A DNA stretch of 64,000 bases from Gnetum montanum (Eukaryota; Streptophyta; Gnetopsida; Gnetales; Gnetaceae), in assembly GCA_015680685.1 (NCBI GenBank), contig MNCI01027230.1, positions 474,500 to 538,499 of the forward strand, read 5' to 3'. The notes under the pieces were generated by a model. It worked only from the letters and a program-made list of their open reading frames with translations. It did not search any database and had not been told where the DNA came from. Of the stretch, positions 36,796 through 47,899 are shown one piece after another (position 1 is the stretch's first letter; each line of letters begins with the position of its first letter). The position numbers and the translations under genes are program-made.

Positions 36796-37019
36796 AATTA
36801 GTTCATAGTGTTGAACCTACTAACTATTTGAGATCGAACAATTGTTCTCCTCGTAGTAGTTTAATTTTCATTAGCTTTTATACAACTATGAGGTACATAT
36901 TACGTCAAGATAATAATTTTGCTTTAAACCTTATTTTTCTTGTGTGATTTTGTTCATGAATTCCCCTTTCTATCTCATATTTTGCTATTTCCTTATCTAT
37001 TTTCTTATGCTATCTATCC
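36796..37019. other. Sequence downstream of the integrase remnant
   Basis: AT-rich, no feature beyond probable element 3' sequence. Confidence 0.35.
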
Positions 37020-37830
37020 CATTCTACTTTATGTGCTTAACACAACTAGTGAGGTTTTTGGATGATGAAGTATTTCATTTCTTCATGTGAGGGTGTGACT
37101 AAGTGAATTCTATGAGGAATAGTGAGGGGTTATCTTGAAAATATATATGTCATCCTTTTTGGTCATACACTATGTAGGATTTAGCTATTCCCCACTTTTG
37201 TGGCATAGCACTATCCTTATGATAGGTGTTTGGGAAATATCCTATTTTCATATCTTTCTTTTTTATGTTTTATGTATATATGCTATAAATTTTTCTCACC
37301 TACACAATATTTATTTCTTCTCCTCTCATCCCCTCTCACCATCTATTTTCATTCCTCTCTATATTTAGCAATAGTGAGGTCGAATGAGTGTCTTTTCCTT
37401 AATGTAGTAAGAGAATGTTGAGTGTAGAATGATGTATAGAGTGTAAAAGCTACATATGAGTGAGGTAAGAAAGAGGTATGCTTTAAGTATTTATCCATGT
37501 ATTACTTATGGGACATAGTACCCCACCATTAGTGAATAGGCAATGTCCCTAACATGCTTTGTCCTATGTTATTACTCTCTCTCTTTTCACTTTCCACTAT
37601 CTCTCTTTCTTTCTTTCTCACTTTTTCTTTTAATACTTAACATTAGTGAGGCTAAACAAGTGTCTTTGGTTTACTCTAGTGAGGATGTGATTAAGAGAAT
37701 TGATTAGGTTAGAAAGCATTATATTTTCATTATATGTGTACTTTTTGGGATCTAGCCATGTCTCACTTTGTGGTGTAGCACTCCACTATAAATGTATTGG
37801 TGATGTCCTAGATTTTCTCCCTTGCTTTTC
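37020..37830. repeat. Three diverged tandem repeats, about 250-350 bp each
   Basis: Blocks starting near 37,040, 37,450 and 37,640 share, in order, (A)GTGAGG(T/A)TGTGA, a T-rich middle, GGGA(T/C)(C/A)TAG..., CCC(C)AC(T/C)TT, TGTGG(C/T)(A/G)TAGCAC and a (G)GTGATGTCC-like end. They are old and strongly diverged. They sit between the integrase remnant and the LTR at 37,858, so they may be 3' untranslated repeats of that gypsy element. Confidence 0.5.
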
Positions 37831-37857
37831 CCCTTTGTTTAATTCTCTTGTAGGTAC

Positions 37858-38036
37858 TGATGAGTGGTGGAACATCCAACATTCAACCATACAAGTCACG
37901 ACTGTTCATGTATGACCTGATCATAATCCATAGATAAACAATGTTATTATGCTAGTAATTGAGTTTAAGGTTGTGATCATTGTTTTTCTACCTTGAGCTA
38001 GTGAAGTACAATGTGTATGGCTTAGCTCTTAGTGAG
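37858..38036 (-). repeat. LTR E, left part (interrupted by element A)
   Basis: It begins TGATGAGTGGTGGAACATCC and follows the same course as the LTRs of element B (CCAACATTCAACCATA, then TTATTATGCTAGTAATTGAG, TGGCTTAGCTCTTAGTGAG). At 38,036 it is cut by element A and continues at 45,221 with GCATATGATAATTGATG. The direct repeat GTGAG flanks A. The left edge borders unrelated sequence. Confidence 0.75.
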
Positions 38037-38908
38037 TGATGAGTGGCGAGGTACCCCTACACTCAACCATATGAATACGAGCGTTACACGCACAATCTGG
38101 TCAAACTCCACAGACTAAGTGCCTACATGCCTTATGGAACACTTAAGGTTAATCATTCGTTGTCTTCCCAGACATACTTGTATTTGTCACAGTTGTATGG
38201 TTAAGTAAGTTTGAGGTATGTGAATTTTATGTCTTTTATGTTTTATTGCCTATGCTAATGAGGTAAAGGGTGTAGAGACTAATTAACTAACTTTAACTAA
38301 CTAAGTTCTAATGCCTAGCATCAGTATCCATTCCCACTTGCCGTTCACACCCTGAGCCGATGCAACCTTCTGGGATTACCAAACGCTATTCGTTGTTAGG
38401 ATTACTAAGTGTAACACATGTGCTCAAAGAAGTTGTACTGAATGCACTTAACTAGGAGAGAAGGATTGAGAGAGATTAATTAACTAATAAAGCATTTAAA
38501 CAAGGAACAATAAATAACAATAATTAAAGTCCTATTTAGCTTAGTCCATGCACTACAAGGTTTATCCAATAGTTCATCTTTATTGCCGTACACAAACTTG
38601 TGCTTAGGTACAATATTTGCTTGAATAAAGATCCGTTCACTTTGGAGCTCCTACTGCGGGCACATGGAAATTATTCTATCTCTGGAGACGTAAAACTACC
38701 AGAGTTTCGCTAAGGGTCTAGATCTAGATGCCGAAACAAGGGAGAGCCGCTTCTTATTTATAGAAATGGCAATGGATTGCAATATCGTGTACGCGATATT
38801 GTGGGAAAGACGCGATATCGCGTACAATACATCGCATATTCGATACTGTAGTGAGGACATGATATCGCATACGTGATATGGCAGCCCATGCGATATTGCA
38901 TCCCATCA
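38037..38908 (-). repeat. 3' LTR of element A
   Basis: 872 bp. The TATA box on minus is CTATAAATAA (38,754-38,763 read on plus as TTATTTATAG). U3, between the TATA box and the outer edge at 38,908, is a field of GATATCG/CGATATC dyads. This copy has more TG/CA where the 5' LTR has CG. Confidence 0.9.
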
Positions 38909-38930
38909 TACCCCCATGACTGAATAAAAA
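38909..38930 (-). other. Polypurine tract region of element A
   Basis: On minus the bases just before the 3' LTR read TTCAGTCATGGGGGTA. The same phrase with small changes precedes the LTR in elements B (51,490-) and C (to 63,634). It would prime plus-strand synthesis. Confidence 0.75.
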
Positions 38931-41020
38931 CTCATCCTTGAGTTCCTTACAAAATATTGGGAAGGTATGGGATTATTAACTTGAATGGAACTAATGGTGA
39001 ATGGGACGAAATATGAATGAATCATCATTACAGAACATGAAAAAACTGGTGTTCACGACAACAAGAGTGAACACTTTATACATTTGACATTAGGCCTTAT
39101 TTGGCAGTTGAGAAAGAGAGAGAGAGAGAAAGAAGTTTTGCTGCTGCCAACGCCAAGATTGCACCTTTGGTTGTCCATTTATAAGCACGCCATCCATCTC
39201 GTTCCTTGCATAGCTACTTTAGCACCGATCCATTCCAAGTGTTCCCTCTAGATCCAATCCATTGTTGTATGATTTCCATCTGCACACACAACACAGTCTT
39301 TATATTTGCAAGGGTAAATGAATCACAATGCAGTGGATACCTTGCTTCGGTGAAAGGTCCATTGGCTGAGTTGTGGTATGGCTGATATGGGTCTGGAGAT
39401 ATGTTCATGGTGACTACCGAGGGTGTAGGGGTCAGGAGAAAATTGAAAAAATTGGGTTCGGACCCCCATGACTAAGAACGAACCTTCGATAGCGATAGAA
39501 TGGAGAAAGAATAAAGAACAAGAAAGATGGAGAAAAAGAGACAACTATAACGTCGATGAAATGGATGTCAAGATGGAAATGAACAATAGAGTGGATTGCA
39601 AAAATGTTTAGGGAAAGAATTTAACTGGTGTACCAAATAGGAATGCCAGTGGATCCTCTCCAAAGTAGGCTCATGCCTTTAATGCCCTAACAAACCCACA
39701 TTCAAAGAGTTCATAGGCTCTAGGAATGTCATTTGGAACAAGAGTTAAAGTCTTAACCACAAGAATTTACCAAAAATAATACAATGCATTGACCAACATA
39801 TACACTAATGATACAACTGGCAATGAGGTGAACGATGGAGAAAGAATGATGGAAAGAAGAGAATGGAATGGAATCTCGAGAACAAGGTGGTGTACAGTCC
39901 CTTGTGTATTTCATGGTTAATGTGACTTAGCAGATCCCATTCCAAGTTCAGCCTCAACAAACCACATCTAGTGACTTCGCATTAATACATTCGGCTGACC
40001 CATCCTCATGAAGTAACAAGAATGCATCCCCCAAAGAGCCACCACCATTCTGACGAAATGAAGGAGGAGAGAATGGAAAGCAAGAAGGGCCTTAGTTAGA
40101 GGCAACATGTTTATTTTAGTTTCATAACCAATGCTTGTAGCCCAAATGATTATTCCGTCTAAGGGGTGTGCTTTGAATTCTCACTATTTTTATTTTATTT
40201 TATGTCTTTATGCGTGAGAACCACACCATGCAAAGACTTTGTTATTTTTATTAACTCAGCTTCTCGATAATTGGGTAACGTCGAAGCGGTAAGAAAACTG
40301 AAGAAGAAAAGATCCAAGAACCTAAGAGAATGGCCAACACAAATGCATCAAGTTCCCTTGAAGTCACACCCTTTTCAATCCTTGAGTCCTTCCTTAGTTT
40401 GAGAAATTCCTAGTCACCAATTCATTAATAGTTCTTATTATTTTGAAGAAAGGAACTGTACATTTTTAAGCCGAGAGAGACCATAGAAATTTATGGATGT
40501 ATGGGTGAGGTAAACTCATTACCTATCATATCAAAAGAACCATACCTTAGTATTAACATCATAACTTAAAGGTAAAAGCCAAACATTAGCAACCAGTAGA
40601 AAACAGTTCATACCATCATTAGAGCACTTATTAGGTGAAAAACTTAACAAAATGGATAAAATACACACACACACACACACACACACACATAAAGAAATGA
40701 AAAAATATGAATGTTGTTGTAAAAAAAAAAAAGAAAATTTAAAGGAATTTTTTTTTAAAATGTGTAAAACAAAAACATGTAAAAAATGTGTAAAACAAAA
40801 ACTCAAAAGAACCGAGGGCCCCGAATGATCAGCATAGGTGGCCATCTCCCCCATGAATGAATGGAAAGGGAGAGATCCAAAATAAGGAGTGTCTATTTGA
40901 ATTTTTTAGAAGTGTCCAACTTCTTTCGATTGATGTTCTCAGGTTAAGGGGTGGAAGTCGGCGACGCTCATACTCTAATGTATCTATGCTTTCGTTGTGG
41001 GCATGAGTTGTTCCTCGAGT
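38931..41020 (-). other. Element A, region between protease and 3' LTR
   Basis: About 2.1 kb without a recognisable domain. A block with GTGGATCCTC(T/C)CCAAAGTAGGCTC near 39,650 also occurs in element B at 55,343. B has about 3 kb more here, holding the coiled-coil ORF. A GA microsatellite lies at about 39,113-39,131. Short ORFs here look like chance. Confidence 0.6.
40662..40689. repeat. (AC)n microsatellite
   Basis: About fourteen AC units in the non-coding part of element A. Confidence 0.9.
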
Positions 41021-41624
41021 TCATTCCATGCATGTTGGTGGGCTGCTCTCTTGATCAGCTGTCAACCACTGGGTGTTCTCTTGTTGTGTGGTTGCTACAT
41101 ACAGGCACCTTTGTATGTTATCCTCTAGTGCACACCAGTTGCATGTAGGACATGCTGAGCATTCCTCCATATCATCAACCTCTAAGTCACTGTATGTGAT
41201 GCATGGAACTTGCTTCTCCTTAATCTTTTCATAAATGTTTTCCCTAGATATTTCCATGGAAAGATTGCAGATTCCTAGGCATGCGTCTATTGTACTCAGA
41301 CATGCCCTCTCCATTATAATTGGGAAGTCCCCTTTGTTACTGTTAACTTCTATCACCAGGAAATCAGCTGGGTATGACCAACCACACAATGGTAATGATG
41401 TCCTCAACCAATCCCAAGGGAATGGTGATGGACTAGTCAGCTAGCTTTAGTTGAATACTGCTTTTCTTAAGTGGAGGTAGGTTCCATGCTTTATACATTT
41501 CTCGTGAGATTAGGTTGACTTCAGAACCTAAGTCAAGAAGAGCCTTATGAGGTTCATTCCCAACAACTTGGAGATAAATTAGGGGGCTTCCAAGATCAAA
41601 TAATTTCTTGGGAAGGTGGCCCAC
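41021..41624 (-). pseudogene. Element A aspartic protease
   Basis: Frame 41,624-41,433 reads LGSPLIYLQVVGNEPHKALL then DLGSEVNLISREMY. The catalytic Asp stands in DLGS, comparable with the DLGAS form of Athila/Tat-lineage plant gypsy proteases. After a stop, 41,407-41,021 continues with CGWSYPADFLVIEV and FPIIMERACLSTIDACLG, matching the flap and the GRPFLATxxA segment, here MERACLSTI instead of GRP. The protease follows gag in the same polyprotein direction. At least one stop or shift separates the two halves, so it is not functional as read. Confidence 0.75.
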
Positions 41625-41630
41625 CTTGAT

Positions 41631-44198
41631 TCAATCAGTAATGGTATGTGTTAACATAACCGTGTGTGTTGAGCTCTGTTGTTGGTTTGAAGGGAGCTCC
41701 GAAGCCTTATTTGTTGGAGGAGTGGTCATAGACTCAGCCGCTTGTGGTTGTGAGAACTTGTTTGGGCTTCTATTTTTGAAGAAAGGTATTCTCTTTGTGT
41801 AGTTGTTAGAACTAGCAGCAGGTTGAAGGTTTACAGCTCTCGTAGCATTACGTTGCTGTGGTTGAGTGGGGAGTTCACCTTGCATTGTTGGAGCGGGTGG
41901 TATTGGAACTATCGGCGTAAGAGTGGTGGATGGATTCAGAGGATGGTATGCGTGTGGTATGTCTCCTGGAGGAGAAGGAGTCCAAAAATACTCTCGAACT
42001 TGGTAGTGACGTTGTAGGGTTGCATGACCCATAGAGTCACTTAGAGAAACCGGCTGCTGCATGTAGTAGCCATATGGAACAGGTTGTTGGTAAGGGTATT
42101 GTTTTCTAGGCGGTGGCATTTCCCATGACTGTGGGTGTTGCCACTACTAGTGTTACTCGATAGGTTGTGGTGGAGTTCCACTTGGATAATATGTTAACGG
42201 TTGGTGGAAATGTCTTGGGTTACCTTGGGGATAAGGTAATCGACGGGGTGCTTGCCATCTGTTAAGCCTTGGGTTGAGTGCATACACCCCGGACTCTTGC
42301 AGATCTGAGATTATTTGGCAACATCCCTTAGGATGCTCATATTGGAAAATCTCACATCCACCATCATTGTCGGTATCCGAATCCACAACCTCATCAGCGA
42401 TAGTCATTTTTCCCTTACCCTTGTCACGTGCATGGCCTGAATCTCTCCTCTTTTTCTTATCATGGTCACTACTTCGTTCCTCCTTAGACTCCTCTACGAC
42501 CTTTAGGACAGTTTCAATTTTACTATCTAAGGAGCTCCATATTTCATCTACCTTAGTCAATACTTCCATTGTTAGATTTTGAAGGGGCAAGGTTTTTCTA
42601 TTCACTAACTCTTCAAGTGGTGACTCATCCCTTTCCTCACAGAATCTTACTTCCTTCTTTCAAAGGGAAGGATTGTGGTTATATTCTTCCGCACTTTCTC
42701 TTTTTTGTAGCTCCCCTTCTTCTTTAGCTACTTGCTCCAACAACCGATGAATTTCATGGGACCTAAGTTCAGATAATCTCCCTTGGGCATATGTCCCAAG
42801 GGTTATTCTAGTTTCGTGTCTTAGCCTATCTATGAGGTGGCGGAGTTGATCCCATTGTACGTAACCATGGCCCAGGCAACGATGTAGCAATGCATAATAC
42901 CGGCCCATGGTAGCATCCAAGGGTTCATGAGTATCCTTCTTCCATCCTTGGATCTGCTTACGTAAATTTGACACTTTGGAGTACGTTTGGTATTTATCGT
43001 TAAAAAATTCTAGCATTGTACTCCACCTCCTAATGGTTTTCGATTCTAAAGACTGGTACCAACTTTTCGTTTCTTTTATTAGTGTCCTACGGAACAACTT
43101 TAACTTCTGCCACTCTTTTTCAATATTCTGCAAGGCACAAGCATCATGGAATGCCTGTAAGTGATTTTGTGGATCAGCATTGTATCCCTCCTCAAATCGT
43201 GGGATATTATTCATGTCTAATCTCTTGATTCGACTATCTTTTTGGTGCCTTGTAGGTATCCTCACAACCTCCGTAATGTCTAACATACTTCGGGTGGCAA
43301 GTAGGCGCTCGTCATGATCATCTCTCTCATGATTTCTATGATTCCTACATGGTTTCCTACTTTCCTTTGTTTAATGCCTTGACTTCCTAGAGTTCCCTCG
43401 TCCTCGCTCTAGACTCTCTCATCGAGGTCTCTCATTTTGCTTATCCTTATCCTCACCATTGTGCTCTTTGTGACTACGTCCTGATGTGGAAGGAGAGGGT
43501 GAATGATGTGATGAAGGGGAAGAAGAAGGAGAGCCATCGCCATGGTGATGTCTCCTACCTTCTCTTCGGTGATCCCGACCCCGATCGTGATGACGATGAG
43601 AACGCTCACCCTTATCTTGCATTTGTGTGCCCTCATTGAACACTTGGTGTTCATGGGCATCAAAACCAGGGTTGTATATCATGGAGCGAAGGTTCTAATG
43701 CACCACCTCCTCACTATCATTAGGAGGGGGAACATCATTTTTTGGAGAACTTATTGAGGTAGGTTCACCACCTCTAATTTCTCTTATGATTGGTGAAGTG
43801 TTGCAGGGTCCTTTGCCCTTGAATAATGTGTGATGACTCTCCTGTTGCAAGTCCCGTTGACGTTGCGCTTTTGTGGGATGGTAGTCCCTTGTGTCATAAT
43901 CTTCTACAATGTATTCAGCATATAGCTGCGTCATATTTATTTTTGTAAAAGCACGAAGGAGCATGTTAGGGACTGCCTGATTTGGGGGTAACACTATGTT
44001 ACCTTGCAAGTCTCACCAATGCAGTTGTTCATCCTAATGGAGGATAAAGGTAAAATCGGGTATATACTCATCGTGATGAGTATACACTACCTGATACTCT
44101 TGAGGAACTGGCGGATCTAGGTTACGTGTGTTAGACTATTGATGGTCTCTTGTGTGATCCCTAGGTGGTGAAGTGCTTTTGTTCGAAGAAGAAGACAT
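41631..44198 (-). pseudogene. Element A gag polyprotein, interrupted
   Basis: The start MSSSSNKSTSPPRDHTRD lies at 44,198. Open blocks follow at 44,009-43,695, 43,682-43,419 (His/Arg/Ser-rich, RSHRHHDRGRDHRREG), 43,286-42,660, 42,605-42,153 and 42,119-41,631. The third block is the Retrotrans_gag domain: MNNIPRFEEGYNADPQNHLQAF near its start, then WQKLKLFRRTLIKETKSWYQ. The fourth has a zinc-knuckle-like GCEIFQYEHPKGCC, in which the second Cys of element B is Phe. The fifth is Pro/Gln-rich. Stops are mainly TAG and TGA at places that would be Gln or Trp. The protein would form the particle shell and package RNA. Confidence 0.8.
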
Positions 44199-44324
44199 TG
44201 TGTCTTATTCGGTGTGCTGATTAACCATTATATAATTTTTTTAAAATTAACCCTAAGGGTTCATTTAAGCTTCCCAATGATGTGGATGATTTCCTATGTT
44301 CTATTTAGCACACAAATAACTTAG

Positions 44325-44342
44325 TCCTCGGCAACGACGCCA
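44325..44342 (-). other. Primer-binding site of element A (tRNA-Asp type)
   Basis: On minus it reads TGGCGTCGTTGCCGAGGA, one base inside the 5' LTR. This matches the complement of the 3' end of plant tRNA-Asp (TGGCGCCGTTGCCGGGGA) except at two bases. Confidence 0.85.
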
Positions 44343-44343
44343 A

Positions 44344-45215
44344 TGATGAGTGGCGAGGTACCCCTACACTCAACCATATGAATACGAGCGTTACACGCGC
44401 GATCTGGTCGAACTTTGTAGACTAAGTGCCTACATGCCTTATGGAACACTTAAGGTTAATTGTTCATTTTCTTCCTAGACATACTTGTATTTTTCATGGT
44501 TGTATGATTAAGTAAGTCTGAGGTATATGATTTTTATGTCTTTTATGTTTTATCGCTTATGCTAATGAGGTAAAGGGTGAAGAGACTAATTAACTAACTT
44601 TAACTAACTAAGTTCTAATGCCTAGCATCAGTATCCATTCCCACTTGCCGTTCACACCCTAAGTCGATGCAACCTTCTGGGATTACCAAACGCTATTCGT
44701 TGCTAGGATTACTAAGCGCAACGCACGTGCTCAAAGCAGTCGTACTGAATGCACTTAACTAGGAGAGAAGGGTTAAGAGAGATTAATTAACTAATAAATC
44801 ATTTAAACGATGAACAACAAATAAAAATAATTAAAGTCCTATTTAGCTTAGTCCATGCACTGCAAGGTTTATCCAACAGTTCATCTTTATTGGCATACAC
44901 AAACTTGTGCTTAGGTACAATATTTGCTTGAATAAAGATCCGTTCACTTTGGAGCTCCTACTGCGGGCACATGGAAATTATTCTATCTCTGGAGACGTAA
45001 AACTACTAGAGTTTCACTAAGGGTCTAGATCTAGATGCTGAAACAAGGGAGAGCCACTTCTTATTTATAGAAATGGTGGTGGACTGTGATATCGTGTACG
45101 CGATATCGTGGGAAAGATGCGATATCGCGTACGATACATCGCATACGCGATACTGCAGTGAGGACGCGAGATCGCGTACGTGATATGATGGCCCATGCGA
45201 TATTGTGTCCCATCA
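44344..45215 (-). repeat. 5' LTR of element A
   Basis: 872 bp, with TATA box on minus at 45,070-45,061 (CTATAAATAA). The 145 bp of U3 is almost wholly a set of GATATCG-N6-CGATATC-like dyads and variants (GCGTACGCGATA, ATCGCATACGCGAT). The element transcript would start downstream of the TATA box and run leftward. Confidence 0.9.
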
Positions 45216-45220
45216 GTGAG

Positions 45221-45439
45221 GCATATGATAATTGATGTCTTAAGGCTCAAATAACACCTAACTATAAATATGATTGAAATAATTTCTAAGTCTAGTTAAC
45301 TAAAAAAGCATAAACCTATTTTAGCCTATCATAATGGATAACCATTCCTGATTTACTGGACATGTCTTGGGCTCATGTATCATTATTGGGATTATCAAGT
45401 GTTGTGCTACTAGGTGAACTAAGTGATAATATTACTGGT
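45221..45439 (-). repeat. LTR E, right part (interrupted again by LTR F)
   Basis: It continues LTR E from 38,036: GCATATGATAATTGATG, then CTTGGGCTCATGTATCATTA and GGGATTATCAAGTG, as in B at 50,780-51,000. It stops at TATTACTGG, where B has CACAACTGG, and family F begins there. Confidence 0.65.
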
Positions 45440-46836
45440 GTAAATTTGTACTTTCTTTGGCTTTTTTTTACATAAGTTAGAGTCCTAGGTGCATTCTATG
45501 GCTTCTTAGCTTAAAGCTATCTTTAGTAGTGCAAATTTGATGTCCTATGTCATCTGCAATGTAGTTTCTAAATCTTTATCTTCAACTTACTAGAAGTAAT
45601 GTTTCACATCATCAACAATATCATTTTTGGCTTTTGTTTTATGAATTTTAGTTTTGATGCTTAGCATCAACTCTATTCTTAGCTTTTGATGTTCATTGTC
45701 AATCTCGCTTTTGATATTCAATGTCAAATTTTTGCTTTTGTATCACATAAGTTCTTTGGCACTTAATGTCAGCTAGATTTTTGATGTTTGATATCAATCC
45801 TGCATTTGATGTTCTATGTCAATTTTTATATCAACTAATTTATAGGTAAACTCTCCTATCTAGAAGCTTCTAGAACCTTCCTGAAGCTTTTGTGAGCCCC
45901 AATGCATTATTTCTACACACTCTACAAGGCATTTTCAACCTATAAATAGAAGGATATGTCTAAATAGAAAGGGGTTGTCTTTTTGATTGATTGGAATTCC
46001 TCTCACTTCATGTTTTGGAGATCAACATAGTTGGTGTTCTTTGTAATTGGTGATGTGAAAATCCTTTCCAAAGATTCTACCTCTTTGCAAACCAACTGTT
46101 CTCCCTCTAGAGAGATTAAATATTCTAATTTATCTTCCCTTTTTCCTATTAATGCATTTGTATCTCCTTAGAATTGTCCTTCAGATATACAGAGAATAAC
46201 TTAGAGCCAAGTTAGCACACCAATCTAATCCATCCCACTATTTGGTTAGCTACTAAATCGACAATTATTTTTTTATCAAATATGCATCAAGTACATGCAT
46301 CAAAGAAAGAACAGGGTAACACAACTTCTTATTAGATTCTTGTAATCCTTGGTACATCTTCTAGAACATTCTTAGTAGGTCCCATTCTCTAATTTATCTT
46401 GTAATCTGAATTTTTCCTTTTACAATTTTGCTAGTATTTAGTAATATCCAGATTCTATTAAAAATTTATTTTATGTGTTTTCTTTTTTTGATTTAATACT
46501 TTAATGAATCTAAATTGCTCCATTTTATGATTTTTTGTCAATCATTTTTTGGCTAGCCACATGTCACGCTCTATTTCATTTTGAATCTACATCATATATG
46601 TTCTTTGCTTGTTTTTGTTCGACTATTCCATGTATGAACAATTTTCTATTTTGGTTATATCTACTAACATTTAGTTAAAATGTTTGGCTTAGGTTGTTAG
46701 ATTTTTTACAACAACCTGCAAGTCCACTTTTGATTTAAGGAATATTAATTAAAACATTATTTTTTCCTAACTTGCTTGAGGGCCATGAGATTGCTTAGCT
46801 TAGTTTTGTGTTAGGTTGTGTTGGATCTTAGATTAT
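45440..46836 (+). repeat. LTR of family F (plus copy, about 1.4 kb)
   Basis: It aligns with the reverse complement of 34,512-35,868. The long U3 (45,440-45,939) carries many ATGTCA dyads (for example TGATGCTTAGCATCA, TTGATATTCAATGTCAA). The TATA box CTATAAATAG is at 45,940-45,949. A second copy downstream was not found, so this may be a solo LTR or the 5' LTR of a truncated element. The inner edge is approximate. Confidence 0.65.
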
Positions 46837-47890
46837 GATGATCCTTATGGCAACAACATTATTGCAAGAATATGAGAAGAATGAAAAGAGGTTGAAATTA
46901 AGAGAACATCAACCCAATGCAATCAAAATAACATCCTCATGAATAATAAAAAAAAAGAGCTTCTATCTAACTCACACACACAATGCTTCTTTGAGTAAAA
47001 TAACATGAGCAATAAGAGGGGTGTTTCATAATAGACATGATTTAAAATAGGAGAGCTTTAATATAATTGGCATGCTCACACATGAAAACCCATTAATCGT
47101 TTCTATTTTCTTTTATAAGAGCTCATAATTCTTTAAAACATAAACATAACATGAGGAAATGTAACTTCTAACTTTGAATGACTTGTAATGATATGAATCA
47201 AACATAAGAAACATAACAAATGTATAGGGAAATAACATAAGAGAGTAAGAAAGGAGGTAGAAGTATATTTACACTATACTCAATATAACCTTAGGCTTTT
47301 AAGGTTAAATAACATGAATTTTAGTAATTCAATATGATTAGATGATGAATAAATCAAGGGCTATTTTAAGGATCAATGTAAGATTAACTTACAGCCATTG
47401 AATTACATCTAATATCTGTATAAACCCTAGCCTTGCTTTTCATCAAGATCTAGCTTTGGCTCCCAAATTGGTTGTAAATGTTTTTGATCATAGTTGTGTT
47501 TAGAGTATTATTTTTCTTAATAGAGCTAAGTAAGTTTTCCCAAGGGAAAAATATCTTGGGTTGGGAACCTCTATTCAGAATTGGCTTTTATGTCTTGCTT
47601 CTATTTTACCACAATTTCCTTTAATGCCATGGATCACATCTCTTCCTAATGGTTGTCTATTCATGGTCTACCTCTTGTTATTACAAGACTTCAATTAACT
47701 TCTTGTTGATTCCAACGATATGTTATTTTTATATCCTTACTACGCTCACAAAATTAGTGGATGACTTGGTTTGAATTTAAAGCAACCTATAATGTTTCTA
47801 ATTGCATGAAAAATACCTTCTTGATTATCATTTAGTATCTAGAAGATTCTATTACCTTTTTAGCTAACTTTGAGTCTATTTTTATTCTTC
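46837..47890. other. Spacer right of LTR F, nothing recognised
   Basis: AT-rich. It may be internal sequence of the F element or the front of the LINE remnant that follows. No domain was read. Confidence 0.35.
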
Positions 47891-47899
47891 TTAACTAGA

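Larger units (their letters stand above)
38037..45215 (-). mobile_element. Element A: complete gag-protease-only LTR retrotransposon (7,179 bp)
   Basis: Two LTRs of 872 bp each (38,037-38,908 and 44,344-45,215) are flanked by the 5-bp target duplication GTGAG (38,032-38,036 and 45,216-45,220). Both LTRs begin TG and end CA. In minus orientation the order is 5' LTR, tRNA-Asp-type primer site, gag, protease, about 2.1 kb without recognisable coding, polypurine tract, 3' LTR. Reverse transcriptase, RNase H and integrase are missing, and the space after protease is too short for them. The element could therefore move only with enzymes from another element. By eye the LTRs differ at about 65-70 positions without gaps, mostly transitions. 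It is inserted in LTR E. Confidence 0.9.

Noticed and set aside
37135-37421. Overlapping hydrophobic plus-strand ORFs
   Set aside because: Composition-driven (T-rich) frames inside old diverged repeats.
40531-40854. 107-codon minus ORF in element A after protease
   Set aside because: It contains the translated AC microsatellite and T-rich low-complexity sequence, with no retroelement domain.
41823-43757. Plus-strand ORFs inside element A (for example 42,274-42,582)
   Set aside because: They are shadows of the minus-strand gag reading frames.
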